DNA of 64,000 nt from Ophioderma brevispina (lineage: Eukaryota > Echinodermata > Ophiuroidea > Amphilepidida > Ophiodermatidae): NCBI GenBank assembly GCA_023653785.1, contig JAMKCH010084955.1, forward strand, positions 42,075 to 106,074, read 5' to 3'. This document shows, piece after piece, positions 45,824-56,977 of the stretch. Made by a program: the position numbers and the translations under genes. Under the pieces are notes generated by a model. That model did not search any database, was not told the DNA's origin, and saw only the letters and a list, made by a program, of their open reading frames with translations. Positions within the stretch are counted from its first letter, which is position 1; every line of letters starts with the position of its first letter.

Positions 45824-45948
45824 ATATGGGTTTTTTTTCAACCCTTGTGTGCGCTGGCCATCTCCAGGGAAAGATTAATAAATACCCAATTGACAAAGTT
45901 GTTGAATTAGCAATATATTGTGTCTAATTCCACTAATAAGAAGTCTAA

Positions 45949-46160
45949 TGGGCCATTCTTCAGGAAGTCACACACGTGACCGAACTTTAATGCCTCCCAT
46001 GACAAAACAACCAATCTAGCAAAAGTGGAAACATTATTTTTGGTTAGATTTAAACAAAATCTAACCAAAAATGATGTTTCCACTTTCGCTAGATTATTTG
46101 TTTTGTCATGGGAGGTCAATAAAGTTTGGTCACGTGTGTGACATCCCGAAGAATGGCCCT
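45949..46160. mobile_element. 212-bp near-perfect hairpin MITE
   Basis: The left arm runs GGGCCATTCTTCAGGAAGTC, ACACACGTGACCGAACTTTA and so on to TTTTTGGTTAGATTT (about 46051). The right arm is its complement from AAAATCTAACCAAAAATGAT to GAAGAATGGCCC. The loop is only about 5 bases. It starts 48 bases beyond the tRNA-bearing foldback. Such a palindrome would extrude a cruciform readily. It is non-coding. Confidence 0.9.
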
Positions 46161-48120
46161 AATTCCAATAATTAGAGCTAGTGTTCCTGAAAACACTCTT
46201 GGTGTTCTTATACACAGGAACCCACTGAAATCTTTTGGTCTTTTGACCTTAAAATTCAGCATTCCCAAATAGGGTAAAATTATTTTATGAGTTCGAGTTT
46301 GAGTTGCTTTTAGAGTTCAAGTTAGTGTTAGAGTTGCTTTTAGAGTTCTATCCAACTTGCAAATAATTTCAAGGTATTTAGCATATTTGGGTGAAATACA
46401 GAGAAAGACAACCTAGTTGTGACATTTATTAAGGATGTACATATTCAAGATGTTGCCTCCTGATATTACATGGATCGATCAATACCTCAAAATGTCATGA
46501 GTCTAGCCCATTGGCTAAAATGGAACCATTCAATCAATTTTATGGGAGACAGCATGTGATCTATTATGGTGTATCCATATCAAAGGTGCTGCATATGAGG
46601 CATATTGGGAAGTACTTCCTTTTACATGACAAACAAACAAACAACAAAAACATCTATATATGAGTAACAACACCTCTTAAAACACCTCTAGAATCTGCAA
46701 TTAGAAACATGTAAGCTTCCTAGAGAAGCTCACAAATTGCCTCAAAACACACCATTTTGATAAAATAATAAGGCTTTTTACACTTTGCAGGTGATCGGTC
46801 AAATTTTGTGATTGATCACCATTTTTCGAAGACTACTGCAGTCATTTTCAGATTAGTAAACGCACATGTGCAATAACAACGGTTTTTGCAATTGTTAACA
46901 GTTCTTTAAAAGGAAGATTTAATTAACAGGCTAATTTTTTGGTGAAATGATTCTTTCAGAGTATTTTGATAGTCCGTCATACTCGGGCTATAAGCCCAAA
47001 AGCCCCCCCAAAAAGGAATAATTTTACTTGAAAAGGGGGGGCTTTACCGGGAGGGGCGAGACCTTGGAAGCAAATCCGATAACAAAATTGAATACATATT
47101 ATTCAACCAGATACCATTTAATGTACACTATATTGTAGCAATAGATATTAAAACATTTAAGTTAATTTTTCAAAGTTAGGTCTAATAAGTTAAACTTATA
47201 AAAAATTTACAAATATAACATGCCCCATCTATGTAGGAAGGTTTCAGATCTATATTGTGTCCCAAAACAAAATGCCTTAGAAAACAAGAATTATTAAAAA
47301 AATCCTAGTTTGCACAATACTTACAGAATACACTTTCCTCACCAGATTAAACAAACCACATAAATTCCTGCTTGTTCTTTTTTAGTCTGTTTACTCTCCA
47401 AATCTCCAGTAATTCCGCATATTTCGTCAAAATCGGAGAGAAGGAGAGAGAGTAGAGGACCGCTGACGACAAAATACTGCAAGCAAAGTCACTACACTCA
47501 CTCTTCCCCTTGGCAAATCGAATTATTGTGTGGGCACACCGAATAGCTGAACGAAGCACTTTCCTTTTTACTGCTCACAAACATTAATAATAACACTTAA
47601 AGTTCCTCACTGTAAGTTTGTCATTTTATTGCATCCGCCTCCTGCTCATCCAAAACAAGAAAACAATTTGTTTGTTGGTAGATTTCCTGACTGCATAATA
47701 GTGAAATCTCACCACTACCTATACTACTACCGGTATCTTAACCAAGAGCTATCACACATCTTCAATCACTTTAGGTCGACTGCTGGTGACATTATGGGGG
47801 TTGGTCCTGTGTGTTTGCGTGTGTGTGAACGTTTATCAGTAAGCTTGAATGGACCCGATTGACGGATGTAGTCCTATTTAGGACACATTAAATTTATTTA
47901 TAGGATTTATTGGTATTGAAGATACTAATATTTAACAGGCACTATCAGTGGTTTTTTTTTTTTTTTAAAAATATTTGAAAATTTTCAAAAGTACTTAAAA
48001 AAGTAAAAGATATGTCTGTAGATTCGAGAAGTTATTTTCCATTTCGAAATTAACAGAAAAAGCAAGAGAACAGCAGTTTTTTAAAGAGATGAATTCAATT
48101 CAATTACATGTTGAAGTAAG
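46161..48120. other. Unassigned intron or intergenic DNA
   Basis: GAGTTGCTTTTAGAGTTC occurs twice within 46300-46352. AAAGCCCCCCCAAAAAGG and GGGGGGGCTTT form a hairpin near 47000-47045. A minus 70-codon frame at 47347-47559 is unrecognised. A T-rich run lies near 47952. No gene is supported. Confidence 0.4.
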
Positions 48121-48274
48121 GGTAGACATTTCATACAGACGTCCCATGGATGCCAAAAGGTATTGCAATTGATTCCGTCATGCGCTGTATGACCTTGGGC
48201 AGTAAGCGCTTTGACGGACATGATGGCATCCACCCCATTTGTGGGACCATGGGACTTCTATATGAACGTCTACC
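48121..48274. mobile_element. MITE with ~8-bp target duplication (hAT-like)
   Basis: GGTAGACATTTCATACAGAC, then GTCCCATGGATGCC, on the left is mirrored by GGCATCCACC and ACCATGGGACTTCTATATGA, then ACGTCTACC, on the right. The flanks GAAGTAAG (48113-48120) and AAAGTAAG (48275-48282) differ by one base, consistent with an old 8-base duplication. It is 154 bases and non-coding. Confidence 0.75.
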
Positions 48275-48282
48275 AAAGTAAG

Positions 48283-49269
48283 TGTCGCCTATGGACACAA
48301 TTCACCACAAAAACGAGTTTGTCCTTATGAGGTTGCTTTTGCCTCATCACTTGAGGGTAATGTTATGATACCTGTACTTGTTACTGGACTCGATTTTTGA
48401 TTTGTTTGATTTTCCGATTTGGCAAATCACTGGGTAGTGCAATTTAATTCGATGTGTTTTGGCTTTAACTCTTCATATATTGGCTATGACTTTGAGTAAG
48501 ATGCATAACATGACATAACATTTTTGTTAAATTTGAAATAGCTCTTCCTTTTTGACTCAATCTAAACAAAATTCAAAGACCCACACAAAATTACCATTAC
48601 CTTATCTGAGAAAATTGTAAAGGTTATATACATCTAATGCAAAAATACCCCCGGGTGCATAATAAAACACATAAAAAAAAAAACGAGGGAACACAGTTAA
48701 AAAAAAACACTCAAATCATGAGGTACCAAATTTTTAAAAAAATTGTTGGACATCAATCTGAAAACAGCCATAGTGCACATCAATTGCCATGTATAATTAC
48801 AGGCACACACCATCAATAAATACTATACTCCCTTGAATTACATGATTTTTAACATGAGGCAGGAAAATACTAAGAAAAATAGTCACCTTGTTGAGGATTA
48901 AGCTCAGTCTTTGATTCAAGTGTCGTCAAGCTCAAAAAGATCTTTCGCTAATGTTATCTGTTATCTCTATGAGGATACTCACCCTCCCTATTGGATCACG
49001 CGTGTAACTGTCAGGGTTTCATGCATCCCCAGTACACAAGTAAAAGTGCATTGACATCGCAGGGAATTTCAAGCATTCATTGAGTAGAGTGATTTTGATA
49101 ACGTTGTCCACCAAGTCCTGTGACGGTGACGCCAAGCTACTGACCGTCATTTTGGACTCCTAATCTCTTTTAAACTCCTTTCTGAGCAATCAGGCACATA
49201 TTACTTGCAAAGATTCAAATACCCCTATTATGAAACATTTCACACCAATATTTTACTACATTTTGATGT
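48283..49269. other. Unassigned DNA
   Basis: There are A runs near 48673-48710. No coding sequence or clear element was recognised. Confidence 0.4.
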
Positions 49270-49516
49270 AAGATCTAAAACAATACGTTTTGTAATCCCA
49301 TAAATACTGTGTAAGATTAATATTGTTCAAACCAAAATGCAGCACATTTTCACTCATCACCAAAGCAAATACATTTTAAGCCCTGAGATTGAGAAGGGTA
49401 ATGAAAACATAGTATCTTTCCTTTAATCCAAGAATTTTGCCACAAAGTTCTGCCGTTAAATAAAATCTGGGGATCTGTGGAATATGTTACTAATAATGGG
49501 GCCATGGACCTTCAAA
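49270..49516 (+). mobile_element. Decayed fam4 element
   Basis: TTTTGTAATCCCATAAATAC, AAGATTAATATTGTTC, AAGCCCTGAGATTGAGAAGG, AAATCTGGGGATCTGTGGAA and GGGGCCATGGACC follow the order of the fam4 body at 17536-17894. Ends and spacing are eroded. The orientation is the same as 17536. Confidence 0.55.
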
Positions 49517-49891
49517 CAGACCTCTTATCGTGCCTCCCTCACCTCTCTCATTTGACACTTCCCATTTTATTGAAAGGACATTTCCCGGTAAACTGAGGTT
49601 TACCCTTTCATCCACTAAGGAGAGATTCAAGGATAACCACCGACCGTTCATATTTTCGTATCAGTCCGGTGAGCGCGTATTCAGTGCGTTCTACGCATTA
49701 TATCCGGTCAGTGTCCGCGTACTCGCCTTATCCATTTACAGAGCGGTGTATGCTTTGCTTCTATGTGTTGGGCATAAAATTCGGGTTTCAATACTTTATT
49801 TATGGGTAAAAAAATATTTGTATTTTAATAAAGAACGACTCTTTTTGTTATATAACTAATTTTGAATGACTTCGGTGGTATGATAAATTCG
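49517..49891. other. Unassigned DNA
   Basis: A 109-codon plus frame (49530-49859) contains no recognised domain and lacks splice or homology support. Confidence 0.4.
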
Positions 49892-50042
49892 TTATTGGGT
49901 GGGTGAAGCAGAGCTATTATACGGGGAATTAACCATGGTGCCTTTGCCCCATAACGGTTTCAGGAACCTCCGCTTCACCCGTCATGGGCTCTTCTCGCAT
50001 TTTAATTCCCCGTATCATAGAGCTCTGCTTCACCCAATAACT
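49892..50042. mobile_element. 151-bp hairpin MITE
   Basis: GTTATTGGGTGGGTGAAGCA, then GAGCTATTATACGGGGAATT, is mirrored by AATTCCCCGTATCATAGAGC and TCTGCTTCACCCAATAAC. Inside is a second, smaller pair (GGTGCCTTTGCC and CCGCTTCACCCG). It is non-coding. Confidence 0.85.
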
Positions 50043-50714
50043 AATATTACACGACACTCCCTTACTTACCTCCAGAAACTCAGTGATTTCACTACATCCC
50101 TTTTTTTTGCAAGGTCCACAAGGGTAGACTACAAAATTACCAATCAGACCTATTAGGACCCTTGTCACGCAGAGTGGGGGATTCATCCCTTTCACTGGTT
50201 CCATGCATGGGAAGGCTACCTAGACCAAGGCATCCTTGTAGAATAAAGAAGGGCAGGAACCAGGCCAATAGGCACGTATAGCCTCCTTGCAATTTGCTGC
50301 TACCGGTTCAAACTGGCTACACATTTTTGTAGACCCACAAAAATTTTGGTAGGAGTTCATTTCGTCATCCATTGCCAGAAGGTGGAAGTGCAATATCTGC
50401 CATGTTGATCAGAGATGCCAACATTTGAATTTACAAAAAAGTGATATTTTTCGAGGTAAGTCGCTTGCAATGCGACCGAGCCCTCACGGCCGGGTTCCAG
50501 TGGCAATGCCCTCGGTCAGGTCGGGGGGCGAGCCCCCAAAGCTCCTGCATTTTCTATTGCTTTAAAGCACTTTGGAGCCCTTACATACAGACAATTCCCA
50601 ACTTTGGAATACAGCTTTCAGTATCCACAGACCCAAAAATCAGTCTTTTTGAACCCAATAAATGACATGAAAAGATATTTAAAAGGCGAAAACTTTAAAA
50701 AAAAGTCTCATAGA
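50043..50714. other. Unassigned DNA
   Basis: A GC-richer patch lies at 50470-50560 (CGGTCAGGTCGGGGGGCGAG). No supported gene. Confidence 0.4.
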
Positions 50715-51662
50715 CTTGAAAACAAGCTTCCTTTCATAGGACTGCATCAATGAGATGAGCTCTTCAAATACAGCTTTTCCAGAAAAAATGGACCAGAGCT
50801 TCACCGTCCGACAGCCCCATTTAGGAACTGTCAGTAGAAACTAAGAAGTCCATCCTGGTACTTTTTATTTATAATATTACTAAAAAGGAGGAAAGTCCAA
50901 ATTTGTTGAAGGATCATAATTTGACAACTGCATCATGGGAGAGCTCTTTGGATAACTCTCCTGAAAAAATGGTTTTCCCCGCCGCCATTTGACTGTCCCC
51001 ATTTAAGAAACTGTCAATATTAAAATGAACACAATCCACATGGAGAATATTGTTTAGTGCATAAGCAAACATTAAAAACTAGTCATAGAGACCTGGGTCA
51101 CACGAACGACGATGTCGCATTTACTACAATAAATTCAATGTTGTACTTAATTACGACATTGGATTATCACCATCAATCATGAATTACGACAGTCGCATTA
51201 ACTACAATGTCGTAATTAACTACGAGATGGGATTATTAACAATCATCTCACTGTATTTCATATACAGTTATAATGATTACAACACCGACTGTGCGGTCAT
51301 ACAGGTTTTTACTACTGTCAGAACTTAATCCTCTACTACAATAATTCCAAACTCAACGACGGAAATTCTCATTGTTCACTTTTCTAATGCATAACAACCC
51401 AAAGACATTAATTTAAATAAATTCCGGTACAAACAAAACGAATTACGACAGCAAAAGTTCTTGTAGAAATGCGATGTCTCGTCTTTCGTGAAGTGACCCG
51501 GCCTAACTTTCAGGGCTCATAAAACTTGAAAACTAAACTCCCTATGCACATATGAACTGCATCATGAGATAGAGCTCTTTAAAATACAGCTTTTCCAGAC
51601 AAAATGAACAGAGCTTCCGCCGTCTTACAGCCCCATTTAAGGAACTGTCAGTAGGAATAAGT
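50715..51662 (+). repeat. Three diverged ~140-bp repeats around a MITE
   Basis: Copies at about 50715-50850, 50926-51030 and 51518-51662 share ACTTGAAAAC, CTGCATCATGAGA, GAGCTCTTTAAAATACAGC, TTTTCCAGAAAAAATG, GCTTCCGCCGTCTTACAGCC and CCCATTTAAGGAACTGTCAG. Copies 2 and 3 are separated by the element at 51092-51502. The spacing suggests an old array with a unit of about 200 bases. Confidence 0.75.
51092..51502. mobile_element. MITE with internal 'GTCGTAATTA' motif array
   Basis: The ends are CTGGGTCACACGAACGACGA, then TGTCGCATTTACTACAA, and, mirrored, GTAGAAATGCGATGTCTCGT and CTTTCGTGAAGTGACCCGG. The interior repeats the terminal motif in both orientations: TTAATTACGACATTGG, GAATTACGACAGTCGCATTA, ACTACAATGTCGTAATTAAC and ACTACGAGATGG. 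It is 411 bases and non-coding. Confidence 0.8.
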
Positions 51663-53877
51663 CCATAATATAGTATTTCTAAAAAGTACATGAAAAATAT
51701 CAGGTATGAACTTTAAAGCTTGAAATCTTCAAAACAAAAAGCCGCTATAAAATGCATGTGTTTTTGTTGGTATATTTACGGCTACGGCTTCAGGCCCAGA
51801 TCTTGTTGAATATGTTATCAGCGAAATGTAGTATTGGTGAAAGAAGAAACAGTTTGTGCCAAATTTTAATTTTTCCAAAAGGCATTGGAGAGATATGTCA
51901 CGTTATACATTTTCAAATTTAACATAGACTGTGTCCAAGGCGGAGGCTGATTTGGCAGTAAAAAAAAATTACCAAAAATGGGACAATTTTTTGAAAAACT
52001 ACAATTTTATTTATGTATTTCTCAAGTAATTGATGAGTGTTAAGATTGGGTTTGTTTTAATGGAGGAAAGACATATCAAAATTATGGACAAAGTATCACT
52101 TTCAGAATTTTTCCTAGAAGCAATCAACTCCATTTCTGTGAATAAGGTGTCATATGAAAGGAAATCAAATTTAGAAAATTCTCATGTTAGATTGAGATTG
52201 AGGTTTCTATTTGAAAATAGGTGTTTCATTTTCCCTAAATATTTTTCCCTAAAATATTTTTCTAAAGAATTAAACACTTGATTCAAACAAGCCAATGAGA
52301 TTTTAGGTTTTTTGTGTATGAACACATCCCTAAAGTTTCAGCTTAAAAGCACCTTCCATTTAGCTAGAATAATTAAAACAATTCTATTTTGAAAATGGAA
52401 TTCTATTGGGGATATGGGAATATGGAATTTGGCAAAAGTTAGTATTGATTAATACATTTCTTATTTACTTGCAACATGCAATAAAAACATAACTCAAAAA
52501 CACATAGGTCTGTGCAATCATTGTATTTATAATGTTCTTTATTTATTGATGCATCAAGTATGATACCGTTTTTAAATCTGGTTACTTTGATTGATAATGT
52601 GCAAGAGTTTCTTGGTCCAAAAAATAATCTGACACGAGATTTCGTTTTCACAGTTAGTGTTCAATTGTGGTATTATTCGACGTGTCTTATCGAGGCGTGG
52701 TTATAAGACGCGCGGGCCTTTTTTTTGAACAAATCAGATCAGCTGCAATAATGCATCGTTATTTGACAAAATTGATTGTCAGATTTACGCACGATCACTG
52801 CATTCGTGACATGGGGTGGTGGCGGTGGTGTATGGTTTGATCTGTCTTAAGGCGTGGTGACTGCATATCGCAGCTCAGTGCAAGTGTTTGTAAAGAATCG
52901 TTGGCTACACAATATGATCGTCAGATTTTGTTCACCCGTAGTGTTTAATGGCGGTGCATGCTGTGCGGTTCAAAGCGTGTCTCACGGTAGGGTGTCTCAC
53001 GGGGGTGCTATGTTAGCGTTTGAGGTTCAGAGACTTCAGCTGTAGTATCCAAAATTCTGAACACGACAAATATAAAACTCATATTGAGCATATTTTTTTC
53101 TTCTTTCTTTGTATTTCATGTTCTTTACATAGAAAATGTTCTTTTGTGAAATTTAATAGTACCACCGAAACCAGTTGGCTGTAGCAGAGGGGCCCGGGGG
53201 GGGGGGGGGGAGCACGTGCCCCCACGCCGAAATGTTTTGTCGGTACATTAAACGGTCCGTCGGTACATTTGTCTGATAAAAACAGCGTAGTTTTTTAATT
53301 TTTTTATTTTTGAGCGCGTGGGTGCAATGATAGAGCTTCATGAAACTTGGTTAACGCTGGTAGATGCGGTGAGTTGTTCCGATTATGTGTATTGTGTTCT
53401 CTACTTGATATGAGAGCCTGGCACTTGCAACATACAACCCATCAATTTAACGTGGGAACAAACTTTCGGTTTGATGGTGGACGCAATAATGCATAAGGTG
53501 TTGGTGCAAAACCCTATCAATACTGTGCTAATGAAAGTGGTAACCAGCTGTCTAAAACGGCGGTTTTGTTTATATATTTGGGGTTGAATGAAATGGATCG
53601 AGGGCTTAAATTTCAGGGACGGACAATGAGAAGAAAAATACGGCATTTCATTGATATCAAAAATCGATATACTTCCGAGGGTAAGCAATCAGGGGAACCG
53701 CGACCAAGATATGACAGATCGGAAACACGCCTCCTTTAATTGGTAAAAACTACTACCTTTGCGTTGGCGAAAATTGCTATCCACCCCCCCCCTAGAGCTT
53801 CATGAAAATTGGTTACTGCTTAATTGGAAATATACTACTACCCTATTAGTTCTTTGTGGTGGTTGAAAATCGCTACT
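51663..53877. other. Unassigned DNA
   Basis: CGTGTCTTATCGAGGCG and GGTTATAAGACGCG near 52681 form a short hairpin. A G run of about 16 lies near 53195 and a C run near 53785. The small frames carry no motif. Confidence 0.4.
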
Positions 53878-54184
53878 TCAAAAAATAAAAAAAAACAAAA
53901 TAAAAAATAAAAAGAAGAGAAACATAAAAGAAAGAAAAAAATCAAAAAACAATAGAATAGAAAAAAAACGAATAAAAAACAAAAGAAAAAAACAAAAAAG
54001 AAGACATAAGAACAAAAAATGAAAGGAGAAAAAAAAAACAAAAAAAAATATAGAAAAATAAAAATAAAAAAATAAAAAAGAAGAAAAAAATAAAAAAAGA
54101 AAAAAAAGAAAAAAAAAAAGAAAAAAAAAGAAAAAAGAAAGAAAAACAAAAAAAAGAAAACATAAAAAAAAAAAATAAAAAGTT

Positions 54185-54215
<31 letters not shown>

Positions 54216-54297
54216 GAAAAAGAAAAAAGAAAAGAAAAAAAATAACACAGAAAAAAAAAAAAAAAAAAAAAAAACAAAAAAAAGAAAAAAACCCTCC
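53878..54297 (+). repeat. ~420-bp A/G low-complexity tract
   Basis: It is almost entirely A with scattered single G, T and C. The minus-strand frames of 191 and 146 codons that cover it are poly-Phe artefacts. It switches abruptly to the C-rich tract at about 54290-54298. Confidence 0.9.
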
Positions 54298-54446
54298 ACC
54301 GCCGCCGCACGAACCCACCCGCCCTCACGCACACCCCACACGCACCCCCAACGCAACACAGCCCCCACCCCCCCCCCAACACCCCTCACCCCCAACCCCA
54401 CCCACCCCCACACCCCCCCACCCCCCCCCCCCCCCCCCCCCCCCCC
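54298..54446 (+). repeat. ~150-bp C-rich, G-poor tract
   Basis: ACCCTCCACCGCCGCCGCAC is followed by A/C-only sequence and a final run of more than 25 C (about 54420-54446). Direct adjacency to the A/G tract with no transition suggests either a composite simple repeat or a low-quality read segment. Confidence 0.85.
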
Positions 54447-55167
54447 GCCAACAAATCTGGCTTACGCCACTAGCCAAAACTGTTTGATCCCCGTTGATAT
54501 GGTTGACAAGCTAAACAATTTCTTGAAGTATAGATGGTGTATACAGAAAAAACAAAATATATTGTGTGGTAAAGAAAAACAATAAACAAACAACAAACAC
54601 ACATTTGTTATATGCGGAAGACTAATAAGACTTAGAGATCTGTCTGACATATATGTTTCAGCTCTGTACGTGAAGTTACTATAGCTACTGGTTGCTATTA
54701 ATTATGTACATGAATGTGATGTTAGCCATTATTACTTTACATCGAAATTTAGGAATGTTAATCAACCTGTTATCATAATATTCGATACTTACCTCTTAAA
54801 GTTTCCGTGCACAGTGGTTAGGGTTGGGTGTTCAGTGTGGAGTCTGGTTTTACCGCGCCTTTAACGGGTGCTTGTTGTTTGTGCAAACCAATCTTGATAG
54901 TCCAAACGGATACTCTTTATTGAGTGTTTCTATAAAGATTTTTTTTCCTTTTTAGAAGTGAACTAATTGTGTATAGAATAACGTGATACGACGATAGTTC
55001 ACTTAGCCACAAATAGTACTTACTTATAAAATGCTTCGTGCTAAATAAAAGCATGAATTATATTATATGAGAAATGAAATTTATAAGCTGTTCAGAAGAA
55101 AAACAGAAATTCACACGTTTAGTCACAGATCAGTGGTTTAGCTATATTTGTAATAAGATCCTTTCAG
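54447..55167. other. Unassigned DNA
   Basis: No repeat or coding region was recognised. The sequence returns to ordinary AT-rich composition immediately after the C run. Confidence 0.4.
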
Positions 55168-55246
55168 AGGCCAGGGGTCACTCAAGCAGTCATCAAGCAC
55201 AGTCTACACAGTATCAATGGGACAGAAGGAAAGAGAAGTACAACAG
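55168..55246 (+). CDS. Possible first coding exon (plus strand)
   Basis: CCTTTCAG precedes 79 bases that end CAACAG followed by GTAAGA, a good donor. An ATG at 55217 (context TATCAATGG) opens the peptide MGQKEREVQQ, which reaches the donor exactly in phase 0. It could be a 5' UTR plus the first ten codons of an unidentified gene. The upstream polypyrimidine tract is poor, no downstream exon is recognised, and such patterns arise by chance. I list it only as a candidate. Confidence 0.2.
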
Positions 55247-56135
55247 GTAAGATTTTTATTTTAGTTCTGTTGAAGGTTTTCTCAATATCCGTTTCTTCTA
55301 GCTTTCAGTACTCTCAGACTTGTATATGGTTCATATTTCTGCTGGAGCAAGATAGGAGCAATAATTTAGATGAGAAGGTATTTACGTCATGTATGTATTA
55401 ACCACATTAAGAAAAGGACTTTCTAAAAGATTTTTTAATTACCAACAGAGTCTTTTCCATTTGGGTCTTGTTCTCGGGGTCTTGATTCCCCAGTTATAAC
55501 ACTGATCAGGCCTTAGGTAAATACCTTTTAGAAAACATAATGTATGAAGTACATTGCTATACACTTCTGTGTTTTCCCTGACTTTTCTTTAGAGTTAGAA
55601 TCGAAATTTAGGATATGCTACACAAGTCCAGTGTAATAACTATCCCTGTATTAGTGTAAGTGGAACAGTGTAGCCAATTTCTTTTGTCACTTGATACTTC
55701 TATCATTTGTGAGAGGAGAGACTCCCAAGTGGTGCCGAAAAGACACTAGAGCTATCTATAGTTTATCTACCTAAGGTGGCATCATGACCTTCGCCTTCCC
55801 TAGTTTTATCTTTTGTACATTAGCAAAGGTCATGTTCACCTGTTATAGTGACCACAGTAAAGTATTGTTTAGTCTGAGGGAACAAGAAAGAATCGATGCT
55901 GCGGGTCAAAAGGCCCAGGCTGTTGTAACATGCATCAGTGGCCCGTGATCAGTTGTGTGATCAGTTGTGTGCTGCTGTGGCGGCAAATTTACCAACTGTA
56001 CATGTAAATCGCAGTCAGTGTCGAAGAAGAGAAGGGTGTAAACCCCAAACGTTCCCCAATCGCCCCGGCCCGGATCCACCCAGTCTCAAAAAAAAAGAAA
56101 AAGAAAAAGCGGGCCAGTTAGGAGCGGCGCCATTA
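55247..56135. other. Unassigned DNA
   Basis: TGTGATCAGTTGTGTGATCAGT at 55946 is a small direct repeat. GC-rich sequence at 56030-56080 precedes a short AAAAAGAAAAAG stretch. An 81-codon plus frame (55938-56183) has an Arg/Lys/Pro-rich middle and no recognised domain. Confidence 0.4.
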
Positions 56136-56180
56136 TATATATTATATATATATTATATAATATATATATATATAGATTTT

Positions 56181-56213
<33 letters not shown>
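56136..56213 (+). repeat. (TA)n microsatellite
   Basis: Two blocks of alternating TA (about 56136-56173 and 56184-56213) are split by GATTTTTAA. Confidence 0.95.
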
Positions 56214-56215
<2 letters not shown>

Positions 56216-56327
56216 CTCTTAAAATTTATTCCTGATAGACCAACGTATGATTTGGATGTGTCACTGGTTCTAACTGTGGCTTTGTATACAAACGGCTTCA
56301 GGATCCGGCTTCAGATAGACACTTTAC

Positions 56328-56499
56328 CTTTTTAACGGGAGATTCAATAACCACACAGTTTTCAGGCTTCAAAAGTACAAAAAATGAGATGAAGCTATCC
56401 AATATGTTTGGAAACTCAAAGAAGTAGAAGATCACGACAAAGTGGAAATAATAATGATCTACACAATGCCAAACAAAGTAAGGTATCTGCCAACTGTGC
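56328..56499 (-). CDS. Possible exon of a membrane protein
   Basis: Minus strand: a strong acceptor (TTTTTTCTTTCAG) precedes 172 bases ending GTTAAAAAG at a GTAAAG donor. The open frame reads HSWQIPYFVWHCVDHYYF, then HFVVIFYFFEFPNILDSF and ISFFVLLKPENCVVIES, then a polar end. There are one or two hydrophobic segments followed by a short hydrophilic tail, as in small multi-pass membrane proteins. I do not recognise the family. The hydrophobic frame extends through the presumed intron, so splicing is not proven. It is not obviously related to the Ig/Fn3 gene. Confidence 0.3.
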
Positions 56500-56678
56500 C
56501 TGAAAGAAAAAATGGCAAATAATTGCATTGAAAGAAGACAATCCGCAAACATTATCAATAAGAGTGAAATGATAAGCAAGTGCGCCACAGAATAGACCTC
56601 CAAGCCGAGAGTTAAGAAAAGTACAATTTGTCATGCTTCCTCCAGCCGGTCAATTGATTGTCCCCCCATGTCTTCCAG

Positions 56679-56977
56679 GGCCATACGTACGGCAGGGTTT
56701 ATTTTTTTTGGGGGGGGGTGCGGGAATCGAAAAAGTGGACTTTTTTTCGATGAAGTGGACCTTTTTGGCTAAAGTGGACATAACCCCCTAAAATGGTCCT
56801 TTTTGGACTTTGGAACATTTCATCACCAAAAAGTGGACTTTTTGTCAAAATTTCTCTGAAATGGGACCTGTTATTCATTAAACTTTTCAGCAACAAGTGG
56901 AACTTTTCACACCTGGTGGAATTTGGGGGGGGGAGGTGCGACCGCCCCCCCCAAAAACTAAATCCTGCGTACGGGCC
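56679..56977. mobile_element. hAT-like MITE with 'AAGTGGACTTTTT' array
   Basis: The ends GGCCATACGTACGGCAGGGT and TAAATCCTGCGTACGGGCC are inverted repeats, followed inward by opposing G and C runs (TTTGGGGGGGGGTGCG and GTGCGACCGCCCCCCC). The interior carries repeated AAAAAGTGGACTTTTT, AAGTGGACCTTTTT and AATGGTCCTTTTTGGACTTT, in both orientations. The same family is at 32537-32777. It is non-coding. Confidence 0.75.

Larger units (their letters stand above)
45482..45901. mobile_element. Foldback with a tRNA-like sequence in each arm
   Basis: The arms are 45533-45679 and 45743-45887, near-perfect inverted copies of about 146 bases. Each contains GGGTATTTATTAATCTTTCC, CTGGAGATGGCCAGCGCACA, an A/T run, CCATATGCGCTTGGCCGG and a whole tRNA-like body. 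The loop (45680-45742) is unique. The structure is flanked by AATTGACAAAGTTG at 45482-45495 and 45888-45901. A 37-base segment between the left flank and left arm has no partner. The 14-base flanks look like a target duplication of LINE-type retroposition, an unusual combination with a foldback. Confidence 0.85.

Noticed and set aside
53838..54413. 191- and 146-codon minus-strand frames
   Set aside because: They are poly-Phe read-through of the A/G low-complexity tract.
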